NCBI GenBank assembly: GCA_963746825.1 | Contig: CAVVCU010000010.1 | Location: 186,001 to 250,000, forward strand | Length of the DNA stretch: 64,000 nucleotides | From: JACVRW01 sp963746825 | GTDB lineage: Bacteria > Actinomycetota > Thermoleophilia > Solirubrobacterales > Thermoleophilaceae | Direction: 5' to 3' | Shown: piece by piece, positions 37,438 to 49,165 of the stretch | How positions within the stretch are numbered: the stretch's first letter is position 1 | Layout of the letters: every line of letters begins with the position of its first letter | The notes under the pieces: generated by a model | What the model was told of the DNA's origin: nothing | The model's input: only the letters and a program-made list of their open reading frames with translations | Databases searched by the model: none | Program-made: the position numbers and the translations under genes

Positions 37438-37988
37438 TTTCTCCCCTCGAACAGCTCGGGCTCCGGCTCGTCGGCGAAGCGCGCCATGGCAAACAACGCA
37501 TCGGAGAGCCGGTTCAGATAGGTCAGCACGGTTTCGTCGGTCAGATCGCCGCCGTCCTTGAGGGCGGCGACGCGGCGCTCGGCTCGCCGAACGGCCGCCC
37601 GCGCCACGTCGAGGCGGGCCGACAGCTCGGTTCCCCCCGGGATGGTGAACTTGGGCGCCAGATCGACCCGCTCCATGTAGCGGTCGATGTCGGCCTCGAG
37701 CTGCTCGATCATGTCGCCGGTGACCTTGGACACGCCGGGCTCGAGCCGGCCGGCGGCCTCGGGCGCGGTGGCCAGCTCCGCGCCGGCCACGAACAGCTCG
37801 TTCTGCACGCGCAGGACGTCGAGGTAAAGCTCGCTGCCGCGCTCGGCGGCGGCGCGGGCCAGCCCCAACGCGGAGGCCGCCTCGTCGACCGAGCCGTAGG
37901 CCTCGGGGCGCCCGTGGTACTTGGCCACGCGGCCGCCGTACCACAGGCCGGTGGTGCCGTCGTCTCCCTTGCGCGTGTAGATCTTCAC
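37434..37988 (-). CDS. Corrinoid adenosyltransferase, PduO/MMAB type
   Basis: A 184-aa ATP:cob(I)alamin adenosyltransferase making coenzyme B12. MKIYTRKGDDGTTGLWYGGR is the N-terminal ATP-binding motif of PduO-type enzymes, and YGSVDEAASALGLARA with FTIPGGTELSARLDVARAAV are conserved helices carrying the ATP and cobalamin residues. No B12-dependent enzyme is seen in the window. Coupled by 4 bp to the OsmC gene. Confidence 0.92.
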   Translation of the reverse strand: MKIYTRKGDDGTTGLWYGGRVAKYHGRPEAYGSVDEAASALGLARAAAERGSELYLDVLRVQNELFVAGAELATAPEAAGRLEPGVSKVTGDMIEQLEADIDRYMERVDLAPKFTIPGGTELSARLDVARAAVRRAERRVAALKDGGDLTDETVLTYLNRLSDALFAMARFADEPEPELFEGRK

Positions 37989-37994
37989 GACGGC

Positions 37995-39233
37995 TTAGGC
38001 GAGCGGGTTGAACACGAGGCCCGTGGGCACCTTGGGGAAGAAGTAGGTCGACTTGGGAGGCATCGACTCGCCGGTGGCCGCCACCTCGCGTACCTGCTCG
38101 ACCGGCGTGGCGCGCATGAAGAAGCCGGCATCGGCCCGGCCGGTCTGCACGGCGTCGATGGCGTCGTCGAGGCTCTTCGAGTAGTCGAGCCCGCGGAGGT
38201 GGGAGATGTCGTCCTCGCTCATGCCAAGGGCCTCGCGCAGCACCAGCGCCTCGAGCACGGCCGTGTCGAGGCGGCGGTAGGGCTCGGGCATACCCTCAAG
38301 TACCCGGTCGGCGATGGTCTGATCCTTGAGGACGACGCGATAGGGCTGCTTGTGGAAGGAGTCCATGTACCCGAAAGCCACTCGCTCGGCGCCGGAGTTG
38401 GGCTCCAGCTCCCTGACCTCGGCGAGCTCCTCGACATCGAAGTCCCGCGTGAGCACCTCCCGGATGGCCTGTTGTTTGGCCTGATCCCCGGAAAGCCCGC
38501 TCAAGAGCCGGTGAGTGGGAAACACGAGCAATCCCGTGTCGGCGAGCGAGCAGAGGAACATGAGCACGTAGCGGTGCTCGCCCTCCCCGCCCACCTCCTC
38601 CGCGTAAACGCGGGCGGTCTCGTAGCGATGGTGCCCGTCGGCGATCAGCAGCTCGGCGTCGGCCAGCGCCATCTGCAGCTCGGCCACCAGATCCGGATCG
38701 CTCGATCGCCACAGCCAGTCCTCGCCCGATCTCGCGAAGGGCTCGCTGCCGCTGATCTCTGTCATTGCGCGCTCGGCCATTCCCTCGACGTCCTCGAAGA
38801 GGGAGAAGATGGGGGAGAGGTTGGCCCTCGTGGCGCGGGTGAGCTTGAGCCGGTCCTCCCGCGGCCCCGGATGGGTGCGCTCGTGCGGTCGGATGCGACC
38901 GGGCCCGTACTCATCCACGCGCACGCGCGCGAGGAAACCGGTCCGCGTGCGGTCGGCGCCGTCGGGCGCCCGGTAGTCCTGGCGGAGAACCCAGACCGCG
39001 GGCTCGTCCTCCTGGATCAGCACGCCGCGCCCACGCCAGTCGGCCATGGTGGCCGCGGCCTGCTCGTAGCTCGGAGGCAGATCGAGGTGGACGACGTTGT
39101 AGGGGCTCCGGCCCGCCAGCTCGGCCCGCATGCCCTCGTCGATCACGTCGTATGGCGGTGCGATCAGGTCCTCGAGCGGACCCGCGGCCGAGGTGTCGTA
39201 GCGAAGCGTGCGCAGCGGCTGCAGGTCGGCCAT
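37995..39233 (-). CDS. DUF1015-family protein
   Basis: A 412-aa member of DUF1015, a widespread family of unknown function. LIAPPYDVIDEGMRAELAGR and SPYNVVHLDLPP at the N-terminus and LLIADGHHRYETARVYAEEV in the middle are the defining motifs; the HHRYET motif suggests a catalytic or metal role. The ATG at 39233 is divergent from an HTH gene. It ends 6 bp before the adenosyltransferase start and probably leads that operon. Confidence 0.88.
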   Translation of the reverse strand: MADLQPLRTLRYDTSAAGPLEDLIAPPYDVIDEGMRAELAGRSPYNVVHLDLPPSYEQAAATMADWRGRGVLIQEDEPAVWVLRQDYRAPDGADRTRTGFLARVRVDEYGPGRIRPHERTHPGPREDRLKLTRATRANLSPIFSLFEDVEGMAERAMTEISGSEPFARSGEDWLWRSSDPDLVAELQMALADAELLIADGHHRYETARVYAEEVGGEGEHRYVLMFLCSLADTGLLVFPTHRLLSGLSGDQAKQQAIREVLTRDFDVEELAEVRELEPNSGAERVAFGYMDSFHKQPYRVVLKDQTIADRVLEGMPEPYRRLDTAVLEALVLREALGMSEDDISHLRGLDYSKSLDDAIDAVQTGRADAGFFMRATPVEQVREVAATGESMPPKSTYFFPKVPTGLVFNPLA

Positions 39234-39265
39234 CGAACGGCGCAGGCTACAGCGTCGGTGGCGAC

Positions 39266-39997
39266 GTGCCGCTCGGCCAAGCGGAGGGGGTCCTCGTCCG
39301 GTCCACGTGGGAACATACGTTCGCTATCGCTCATCCACCTTATTTGCGGGAGAAGGCTCGAAGGCTCCGTTCGGAGCGGCACCTGAGCGTCGACGAGATC
39401 GCCGAGCGGCTGGCCCTGCCGAAGACCACGATCTTCTACTGGGTGCGCGACCTGCCGCTCGGGCGCCCGATCAGGGCCGGCCAGGGACAGCGTTTGGGCA
39501 ACCGCCGGATGGTCGAGAACCACAAGCGGCGTCGCGAGGGCGCGTACGCGGCCGGGCGCGAGGAGTTCACGACGCTCAGCCGCGATCCCACGTTTCGTGA
39601 TTTCGTCTGCCTGTACATCGCGGAGGGCTACAAGCGCAGACGTGGCACGGTGTCTCTCTGTAATTCAGATCCGCGGGTGGTGGAACTCGCGACCCGCTGG
39701 ATGCGACGGCTCACCCGAAGGCCCCTCGCGTTCGCCGTTCAGTATCACGCGGATCAGGATCCGGACGAGTTGCGGCGGTTCTGGGGCGCGACTCTGGGAA
39801 TCGACCCGGCGATCATTCGGATGTACGCGAAGTCGAACAGCGGTCGGCTGGCGCGGAGGACCTGGCGGTGCCAATACGGCGTCCTGGCCGTGAGCACGCA
39901 TGACACGCTGTTTCGCGCGCGTCTCCAGGGTTGGATGGATCGCCTGCAGGAGGCTTGGTTAGACTCGGGCGGCGCGGGGCGTGGCGCAACCTGGTAG
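39266..39997 (+). CDS. HTH plus LAGLIDADG-like protein running into tRNA-Pro
   Basis: A protein of about 243 aa. Residues 20-60 form an HTH (RSERHLSVDEIAERLALPKT, then TIFYWVRDLPLGRP). Near the middle, FVCLYIAEGYKRRRGTVSLC followed by NSDPRVV resembles one LAGLIDADG motif with the acidic residue in AEG, as in homing-endonuclease folds. The frame ends at TAG 39995-39997, inside tRNA-Pro (the last 23 nt overlap). I use the GTG at 39266; the true start may be slightly later. Similar HTH-LAGLIDADG-like proteins are known without assigned function. Its place beside a tRNA hints at a selfish origin. Confidence 0.6.
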   Translation: MPLGQAEGVLVRSTWEHTFAIAHPPYLREKARRLRSERHLSVDEIAERLALPKTTIFYWVRDLPLGRPIRAGQGQRLGNRRMVENHKRRREGAYAAGREEFTTLSRDPTFRDFVCLYIAEGYKRRRGTVSLCNSDPRVVELATRWMRRLTRRPLAFAVQYHADQDPDELRRFWGATLGIDPAIIRMYAKSNSGRLARRTWRCQYGVLAVSTHDTLFRARLQGWMDRLQEAWLDSGGAGRGATW

Positions 39998-40048
39998 CGC
40001 GCGGCCTTTGGGTGGCCGAGGTTCCCGGTTCAAATCCGGGCGCCCCGA
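39975..40048 (+). tRNA. tRNA-Pro (TGG)
   Basis: Acceptor arms CGGGGCG and CGCCCCG pair fully. The anticodon arm is CGGCC-TTTGGGT-GGCCG with anticodon TGG, and the T arm reads CCCGG-TTCAAAT-CCGGG. The discriminator is A and no CCA is encoded. The 5' end overlaps the 3' end of the HTH gene. Confidence 0.95.
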
Positions 40049-40067
40049 CTCGACGAAGCGGCAGGTC

Positions 40068-40073
40068 TAGAGT
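40068..40073 (+). promoter_or_regulatory. TANNNT -10 box before methyltransferase
   Basis: TAGAGT ends 6 nt before the GTG at 40080 in the short gap after tRNA-Pro. Confidence 0.4.
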
Positions 40074-40079
40074 TGCCGC

Positions 40080-40892
40080 GTGGCCGACGAGTTCAACGCG
40101 TTCGAGGCCGCGGGCTGGCGGGCGCACGCCGCCGGCTACGACGACTTCTTCGGGCAGATCACGCCGCGTTTGGTGGAGCCCTTGCTCGACGCGGCGGGGG
40201 TCGGCCCGTCAGCGCGGGTGCTCGACGTGGCCAGTGGTCCGGGCTACGTGACCGCCGGTGCCGCCGAGCGCGGCGCGTCGGTGGTGGGGGTGGACGTCGC
40301 GGAGACCATGCTGGCGATGGCTCGCGAGCGCTATCCCCGGCTCGACTTTCGCCTGGGCGACGCCGAGGCGCTTCCCTTCCCGGACGGCTCGTTCGACGCC
40401 GTGACCGGCAACTTCCTGCTGCACCATCTGGGCCGCCCCGAGCGGGCGGCGGGCGAGTTCGCGCGGGTGCTGGCACCGGGCGGGCGGCTGGCGCTCACGG
40501 TCTGGGACCTGCCGGAGCGGGCGCGGTTCATCGGCGTGCTGCTCGACGCGGTGACCGAGTCGGGCGCGAAGCCTCCGGCGGATGTGCCCGTTGGCCCGCC
40601 CTTCTTTCGCTTCTCCGAGGATGGCGAGATGCACCGGCTGCTCGGCGATCAGGGGTTCGAGAGCTTTGCGATGGACGACGTGTCGTTCGAGCTCGAGGTC
40701 GCGTCGCCCGACGCGCTGTGGCAGGGCCTGCTGGCGGGCACGGTCAGAAGCTCCGCGCTGGTCCTCGGCCAGCCCGAGCACCTTCAGCGCCGCATCCGCT
40801 CGGAGTTCGAGCGGCTGGTGGCGCCCTACCGAGCCGGCTCCGGCCTCCGGATTCCGGTTTCGGTGAGGCTCGCCTCGGCTCGCAAGCCGTGA
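40080..40892 (+). CDS. Class I SAM-dependent methyltransferase
   Basis: A 270-aa methyltransferase of the UbiE/Methyltransf_11 type. ARVLDVASGPGYVTAGAAER is motif I (SAM glycine loop), GDAEALPFPDGSFDAVTGNF covers motifs II-III, and VLAPGGRLALTVWD is the post-III strand. The acceptor is unknown and no pathway neighbours help. GTG start directly after tRNA-Pro. Confidence 0.88.
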   Translation: MADEFNAFEAAGWRAHAAGYDDFFGQITPRLVEPLLDAAGVGPSARVLDVASGPGYVTAGAAERGASVVGVDVAETMLAMARERYPRLDFRLGDAEALPFPDGSFDAVTGNFLLHHLGRPERAAGEFARVLAPGGRLALTVWDLPERARFIGVLLDAVTESGAKPPADVPVGPPFFRFSEDGEMHRLLGDQGFESFAMDDVSFELEVASPDALWQGLLAGTVRSSALVLGQPEHLQRRIRSEFERLVAPYRAGSGLRIPVSVRLASARKP

Positions 40893-40919
40893 CGGCGGGT
40901 CGTGCGGCAAGATTGAGGG

Positions 40920-42289
40920 GTGCAGCAGCGACCTTCATCCGCCACCGGAGCCCTCGCGGCCGTGGCCTCCGTGGCGCTGGTCACCGCGGTCATCTTCGGC
41001 CTGCGGGAGCTCGTGCCCGTGGTCTCGACCGGCGTGGTCTACATGCTCGCGGTGCTCTTCGTCTCCAGCTTCTGGGGCCTGTGGCTGGGGCTGTTCACCG
41101 CCTTTCTGAGCGCGGCCGCCTTCAACTTCTTCCACATTCCGCCCACCGGCGGCTTCACCATCTCGGACGGGCAGAACTGGGTCGCGCTGGCCGTGTTCCT
41201 CGTCGCGGCCACGGTTATCAGCGGCCTGGCCGAAGCCGCGCGGGCCCGGGCCGAGGAGGCCGAGCGGCGGCGGTCGGAGGCCGACCTCGCCGCCGAGATG
41301 GCCCGCACCCTGCTGGGTGGCGCCGAGCTGGAGGAGTCGCTACGCACGGCCGGACGGCGGATCGCCTCGGCCTTCGGGTTGTCCTCGGTGTCGATCGAGC
41401 TGTCGTGGGCCGACTCCGACGAGCGCCGGCGCGCGCTGCCGCTGATCGTGGGAGGCGCGCGGGTGGGGACCGTGATGGTGCCGCGCGACACCGACCCCGA
41501 TGTGCTCGAGGCCCTTCAGGACCGGGTGGTGCCCGCTCTCGAGACCCTGGTGGCCGCGGCGCGCAAGCGCGACGAGCTGGAGACGCAGGTGATCGAGACC
41601 AAGGCCCTGCGGCGCTCGAACGTGGTCAAGACCGCGGTGCTGCGCTCGGTCTCGCACGACCTGCGCTCGCCGCTCACGGCCATCACCACCGCCGCGGAGG
41701 GGCTCGGCTCCGAGACTCTCTCCCCGGAGTCGCGCGACGAGCTGACCTCGGTGATCGCCCTGGAGAGCGCGCGTCTGGCGCGGCTGGTGGACAACCTGCT
41801 CGACCTCTCGCGCCTCCAGGCGGGTGGCGTCCAGTCGCGCGCCGACTGGGTTTCCCTCGAGGAGATCGTGGGCGCGGCCCTCGAGGCCGTGCCGGCTCCC
41901 CCCGGAGGCTTCGACGTCCAGATCGGGGCCGACCTCCCGTTCGTCCAGGCCGACGGGGGCCAGCTCGAGCGCGCCCTGGCCAACGTGCTCGACAACGCGG
42001 GCCGCCACGCGGCCGGTGAGCCGGTGACCGTGAGGGCGCGCCGCACCGGTCAACAGGTGCTGCTGCGGGTCGGCGACCGCGGCCCGGGCGTGGCACGCGA
42101 GGAGCTGGAGCGGATCTTCGAGCCCTTCCACTCCGCCGGCGACCACTCCGGCACGGGCCTCGGGCTGGCCATCGCCCGCGGTTTCGTCGAGGCCAACGGA
42201 GGGCGCATACGGGCGGAATCGCTGCCGGGACAGGGCACGACCATCGTGGTGGCGCTGCCGGTGCCCGCGGAGCAGCCCGCCCAGGTCCG

Positions 42290-42293
<4 letters not shown>
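40920..42293 (+). CDS. kdpD: KdpD C-terminal half as separate sensor histidine kinase
   Basis: A 457-aa membrane kinase. Residues 10-105 form the DUF4118 four-TM block of KdpD (including FNFFHIPPTGGFTISDGQNW), followed by a GAF-like region (about 125-215), HisKA with RSVSHDLRSPLTAITTAAEG (phospho-His) and HATPase with NVLDNAGRH, GDRGPGV and GTGLGLAIA boxes. It lacks the N-terminal Usp/KdpD sensor half, which is a separate gene at 47569. It senses K+ limitation or turgor in the Kdp system. TTGA overlap couples it to kdpE. Confidence 0.88.
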
Positions 42294-42973
<680 letters not shown>

Positions 42974-42990
42974 CGCAAACTTGATACGCG

Positions 42991-43012
42991 GGCGGCGCTT
43001 CTTGACGCCGCC
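42991..43012. other. GC hairpin between kdpE and the kdp structural genes
   Basis: Perfect 7-bp arms GGCGGCG and CGCCGCC with an 8-nt loop lie 28 nt before the first small ORF. No T run follows. It may attenuate transcription or shape the leader of the kdp genes. Confidence 0.35.
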
Positions 43013-43040
43013 TTGCCGGGGGGTCGCCGACAGTGGATGC

Positions 43041-43121
43041 GTGGACCTCGTCTCCATTCTGATCGCCCTGGTCGCCTTCGGCCTCGTGCTTCTCCTGATC
43101 GAGGGCCTCGACCGGGTATGA
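43041..43121 (+). CDS. 26-aa single-TM peptide before kdpF
   Basis: The GTG at 43041 opens a 26-codon frame, VDLVSILIALVAFGLVLLLI then EGLDRV, which is almost entirely one TM helix. Its TGA overlaps the kdpF ATG by 4 bp (ATGA), so it is very likely translated. It resembles KdpF in size and composition but precedes a second, better KdpF. It could be another small subunit of the pump. Confidence 0.6.
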   Translation: MDLVSILIALVAFGLVLLLIEGLDRV

Positions 43122-43207
43122 GCGCCGCGGAGGTCTTCGGCCTGGTCGTGACGCTGCTGGTGGCGGCCTACCTGCTCTACGCGCTACTGCGCGGGGAGCG
43201 GCTGTGA
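43118..43207 (+). CDS. kdpF: KdpF small subunit
   Basis: A 29-aa peptide, MSAAEVFGLVVTLLVAAYLL then YALLRGERL, one TM helix with a short basic tail, as in KdpF, which stabilises the KdpABC complex. It starts at the ATG overlapping the upstream peptide and its TGA overlaps the kdpA GTG (GTGA). Confidence 0.8.
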   Translation: MSAAEVFGLVVTLLVAAYLLYALLRGERL

Positions 43208-44913
43208 CCGCGCAGGGGCTGCTCCAGATCGCCATCTACCTGGCGGCGCTAACGGCGCTGACCCCGCTGGTCGGCGGCTACATGGCGCGCGTCTACCGCG
43301 GCGAATTCACCCTGCTAGCCCCGGTCGAGCGGCTCGTGTTCGGTGCGCTGCGGGTGAACCCGGCGGCTTCGCAGGACTGGAAGGGCTACGCGCGCTCGGT
43401 GCTGGTGTTCTCCGGCCTCTTCTGGATCTTCCTCTACGCGGTGCTGCGCACCCAGGGCATCCACCCGTTCAACCCCGAGGACCTCGGCTCGGGCACCTGG
43501 GACGTGAGCTTCAACACCGCGTCGTCCTTTGTGTCGAACACGAATTGGCAGTACTACGCCGGCGAGACGACGCTCTCCTACTTCTCCCAGATGGCCGGTC
43601 TCGCCGTGCAGAACTTCATCTCCGCGGCGGTCGGCATCTCGGTGGCGATCGCCGTGATCCGCGGCTTTGCCACGCGCTCGGGCACCTCGCTGGGGAACTT
43701 CTGGCAGGACCTGACGCGAACGCTGCTCTACGTGCTGCTGCCCATCTCGTTCGTGGGCGCGCTGTTCCTGGTCTCCCAGGGCGTGATCCAGAGCCTCGGC
43801 CCGTACACCGAGGTGGGTGAGCAGACGCTCGCGCTCGGCCCGGTGGCCTCCCAGGAGGCCATCAAGATGCTGGGCACCAACGGCGGCGGCTTCTTCAACG
43901 TCAACAGCGCCATGCCCTTCGAGAACCCGAGCGGGCTCACCAACTTCGTGGAGATGCTGCTGATCCTGATCATCCCCGCCGGGCTGACCGCGACCTTCGG
44001 CCGCTTCGTCGGCAACCGGCGCCAGGGGTGGGCCCTCTACGGGGCGATGCTGATCATGTTCGTGGCCTCGGTGCTCGTGGTCTACGCGGCCGAGGGCGAC
44101 GCCTCGCCCGCCCAGCAGCTGGCCGGCCTGACCGGCGACCCGGGCAACCTGGAGGGCAAGGAGCAGCGCTTCGGGATCGCCTCGAGCGCGCTGTTCACGG
44201 CCATCACCACCGTCGCCTCGTGCGGCGCGGTGAACGCCGCCTTCGACTCCCTCACCGGCATCGGCGGCCTCGTGCCCATGTTCAATATCTCCACCGGCGA
44301 GGTCGTGTTCGGCGGAGTGGGCTCCGGGCTCTACGGGATGTTGCTCTTCGTGGTGCTCGGGGTGTTCATCGCCGGGCTGATGGTGGGGCGAACGCCCGAG
44401 TACCTGGGCAAGAAGATCGAGGCCCGCGAGGTCAAGCTGGTGATGGTGGGCACCCTGTTCGCGCCCCTGGCGGTGCTGGTGGCCACCGGCCTCGCCGTGG
44501 CCACCAAGTACGGCGCTCCGTCCGTGTACAACCCCGGGCCGCAGGGGTTCTCGGAAACGCTCTACGCCTACCTCTCCCAGGCCAACAACAACGGCTCCGC
44601 CTTCGCCGGCTACACCGGTTACGTTCAGCCCAACGGCACCAACGTGGGCGCCTTCGGCATCACGTTCGCCGACCTGCTGGGCGGCGTGTCGATGCTGTTC
44701 GGGCGCTTCGTGCCGCTGGTGGCGGCCCTGGCGGTGGCCGGCTCGCTGGCGCCCAAGCGCGTGTCGCCGATCGGGCCCGGCACCTTCCGCACCGACACCG
44801 GCACCTTCGTGGTCCTCCTGATCGCCACGATCGTGATCGTCGCGGCCCTCACCTTCTTCCCCGCCTTCCTGCTCGGCCCCGTGGTGCAGGGGCTCACCGA
44901 CCAACTGTTCTAG
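43204..44913 (+). CDS. kdpA: KdpA potassium-binding/translocating subunit
   Basis: A 569-aa membrane subunit with about ten TM helices and four selectivity-filter-like loops: FNTASSFVSNTNWQYYAGE, GTNGGGFFNVNSAMPFENP, ATTVASCGAVNAAFDS-like SCGAVNAAFDSLTGIGG and AYLSQANNNGSAFAGYTGY. These loops bind K+ as in K+ channels. It forms the high-affinity KdpFABC pump with KdpB and KdpC. GTG start coupled to kdpF. KdpC, not KdpB, follows after 8 bp. Confidence 0.96.
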   Translation: MTAQGLLQIAIYLAALTALTPLVGGYMARVYRGEFTLLAPVERLVFGALRVNPAASQDWKGYARSVLVFSGLFWIFLYAVLRTQGIHPFNPEDLGSGTWDVSFNTASSFVSNTNWQYYAGETTLSYFSQMAGLAVQNFISAAVGISVAIAVIRGFATRSGTSLGNFWQDLTRTLLYVLLPISFVGALFLVSQGVIQSLGPYTEVGEQTLALGPVASQEAIKMLGTNGGGFFNVNSAMPFENPSGLTNFVEMLLILIIPAGLTATFGRFVGNRRQGWALYGAMLIMFVASVLVVYAAEGDASPAQQLAGLTGDPGNLEGKEQRFGIASSALFTAITTVASCGAVNAAFDSLTGIGGLVPMFNISTGEVVFGGVGSGLYGMLLFVVLGVFIAGLMVGRTPEYLGKKIEAREVKLVMVGTLFAPLAVLVATGLAVATKYGAPSVYNPGPQGFSETLYAYLSQANNNGSAFAGYTGYVQPNGTNVGAFGITFADLLGGVSMLFGRFVPLVAALAVAGSLAPKRVSPIGPGTFRTDTGTFVVLLIATIVIVAALTFFPAFLLGPVVQGLTDQLF

Positions 44914-44921
44914 GACCTCGC

Positions 44922-45514
44922 ATGCGACGCGACCTCGTCAACTCAGCCCTGGCCATCCTGGTGTTCACCGTCCTGCTGGGACTGGCCTATCCGCTGCTCA
45001 CCACGGGCGTGGCTCAGGTTGCGTGGCCCGGCAAGGCCGACGGCAGCCAGATCGAGCGTGACGGCGAGGCCGTCGGCTCGCGCTTGATCGGCCAGGACTT
45101 CGGCGGCCGCGGCGCAGCGCGCTACTTCCAGTCGCGGCCCTCGGTGACCGACTACAGCCCCAACGCCACCTTCTTCAACAACCTCGGGCCCAACAACGCG
45201 GACCTGAGGGCGCTCTTCGAGGAGAACCTCGCCGCCTACCTCGAGCGCGAGAGGCCCTTCAATCCACAGCTCGAGGCCGGTGACGTTCCCCCCGACGCGG
45301 TTCAGACGTCCGCGTCGGGCGTCGACCCTCACATATCGCCCGAGAACGCCGAGATCCAGGCCGCGCGAGTGGCCGAGGAGCGCGGCCTGGATCCCGGACG
45401 GGTGCTCGAGCTCGTCGAGCAGAACACCGACGACCGCTCGCTCGGCGTGTTCGGCGAGCCCGGTGTGAACGTGCTCGAGCTCAACCTGGCGCTCGACGAC
45501 GAGGAGGGGTCGCG

Positions 45515-45518
<4 letters not shown>
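44922..45518 (+). CDS. kdpC: KdpC subunit
   Basis: A 198-aa protein with one N-terminal TM helix (LVNSALAILVFTVLLGLAYP) and an extracytoplasmic domain. SLIGQDF-like SRLIGQDFGGRGAARYFQSR, NLGPNNADL and SASGVDPHISPENAEIQAAR are KdpC hallmarks. It joins KdpA and KdpB. It lies before kdpB, the reverse of the common order, and overlaps it by 4 bp (ATGA). Confidence 0.95.
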
Positions 45519-47568
<2,050 letters not shown>

Positions 47569-47569
<1 letters not shown>

Positions 47570-48687
47570 TGCGCGGCCATTACAAGATCTTCCTGGGCAT
47601 GGCGGCCGGCGTCGGCAAGACCTACCGGATGCTCCAGGAGGGACGAGCCGAGCGTGCCGCGGGTCGTGATGTCCTGATCGGCTACCTCGAGCCGCACGCG
47701 CGGCCCGAGACCGAGGCGCAGGCCGAGGGGCTCGAGCGACTGCCCCGCCGCCAGGTCGAGTACCGCGGAGCGAACGTCGACGAGATGGACCTGCCGGCCA
47801 TATTCCAGCGCTCGCCCGAGCTCTGCCTGATCGACGAGCTCGCCCACACCAACGCGCCCGGGCTCGAGCACGGCAAGCGCTTCGAGGACATCGAGGACGT
47901 GCTCGACGCCGGCATCGACGTGTTCTCCACCGTCAACGTGCAGCACCTCGAATCGCTCAACGACCGCGTGGCCGAGCTCACCGGCGTGCGCGTGAGGGAG
48001 ACCTTTCCCGACAGCGTGCTGGCCTCGGCCGACGAGGTGGTGCTCGTCGACCTCACGCCGCAGGCGCTGATCGGCCGGTTGCGGGAGGGCAAGGTGTACC
48101 CCAAGGAGAGGGTGCCGGCCGCGCTCGACAACTTCTTCCGGGTCGAGAACCTGGCCGCGCTGCGCGAGGTTGCCCTGCGCCAGACCGCCGAGGAGGTCGA
48201 GCTGAAGCGCGGGCGAGCCGCGGCGGAGGTGCTCGGTACCCGGGAGGACCTGCTGGCCGACGAGGCGCCCGCCGCGCTGGCCGAGCGCGTTCTCGCGCTG
48301 GTCACGCCGCGTCCGCGCTCTCAGCGGCTGGTGCGGCGCGCCTGGCGCTCCGCCCAGCGCCTGAACGCCGAGCTCGACCTGCTCTACGTGCACCCGCCCG
48401 GCCCCCCGCCGCGCGGGGAGGACCGCGAGCAGCTGGAGGCGCTCCGCCGGCTCGCCTCGGTGCTCGGCGCCCAGTTCCTCGTGGAGGAGGGCGACGACCT
48501 CGTCGACACCGCGGCCCGGGTGGCCGCCGAGCGCGGCACCACCTACGTGCTGATCGGCCGGCCCGAGCCCCAGACCGGGCTGAGGCGCTTCTCCGAGTCG
48601 CTGCCCGACCGCATCACGCGCAAGATGCCGGGCGTGGACGTGCGCATCGTGGCCGACCGCTCGCGCCGCCTGGAGGGGGCGGGATGA
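47569..48687 (+). CDS. kdpD: KdpD N-terminal sensor half (KdpD + Usp domains) as a separate gene
   Basis: A 372-aa soluble protein equal to the N-terminal half of KdpD. YKIFLGMAAGVGKTYRMLQE has the Walker A motif, LCLIDELAHTNAPG the Walker B region, and VNVQHLESLNDRV is a KdpD signature. The second domain (about 245-372) is Usp-like. There is no kinase or TM part; that is at 40920. The two probably work as a split KdpD or this half acts on its own. It shares one base with kdpB and couples by ATGA to a Usp gene. Confidence 0.88.
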
Positions 48688-49136
48688 GTCGCCTGCGCCG
48701 CGCCCGGACCGGCACCGGAGGATCGGGACGGCGGATCCTGTTCCCATTCAACGGCTCGACGGTCTCCCACGGCGCCCTCGACCTGACCCTGGCGCTCGCG
48801 CGCGCGCAGGACGCCACGCTGATCCCCGCCTATCTGGCGGTCGTCCCCCACCACCTGTCGCTGGAATCCCCGGTGCCGGAGCGCGAATCGGAGGCGGCGA
48901 TGCCCCTGCTCGAGCTGATCGAGCAACGGGCCACCGGCGAGGGCGTGCCCGTGGACTCGCGCATCGAACGCGGCCGGACGGCCCGCCACGCGCTCAGCGC
49001 CCTGCTCGAGACCGAGCGCTTCGACACCCTGGTGGTGGCCGCGAAGGCGGGAGCGGGGCCGGGCTTCGAGCCGGCCGACGTGAGCTGGCTCCTGCAGGGG
49101 GCACCGGGCGACGTGGTGGTGCTGCGCCCGGGCTAA
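48684..49136 (+). CDS. Universal stress protein (UspA family)
   Basis: A 150-aa Usp-like protein. RILFPFNGSTVSHGALDLTL is the first strand-helix, and VVAAKAGAGPGFEPADVSWL with the final PGDVVVLRPG occupies the nucleotide-binding end; the classic GxxGxxxxxxGS loop is weak. ATG overlaps the KdpD-sensor stop. It is the last gene of the kdp unit and may sense energy or K+ stress with it. Confidence 0.78.
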   Translation: MSRLRRARTGTGGSGRRILFPFNGSTVSHGALDLTLALARAQDATLIPAYLAVVPHHLSLESPVPERESEAAMPLLELIEQRATGEGVPVDSRIERGRTARHALSALLETERFDTLVVAAKAGAGPGFEPADVSWLLQGAPGDVVVLRPG

Positions 49137-49165
49137 AGTGCCGCGCTCTCCGCCATCCTGGCTCG

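Noticed and set aside
43315..44904. 529-aa minus-strand frame opposite kdpA
   Set aside because: Antisense shadow of a certain kdpA gene.
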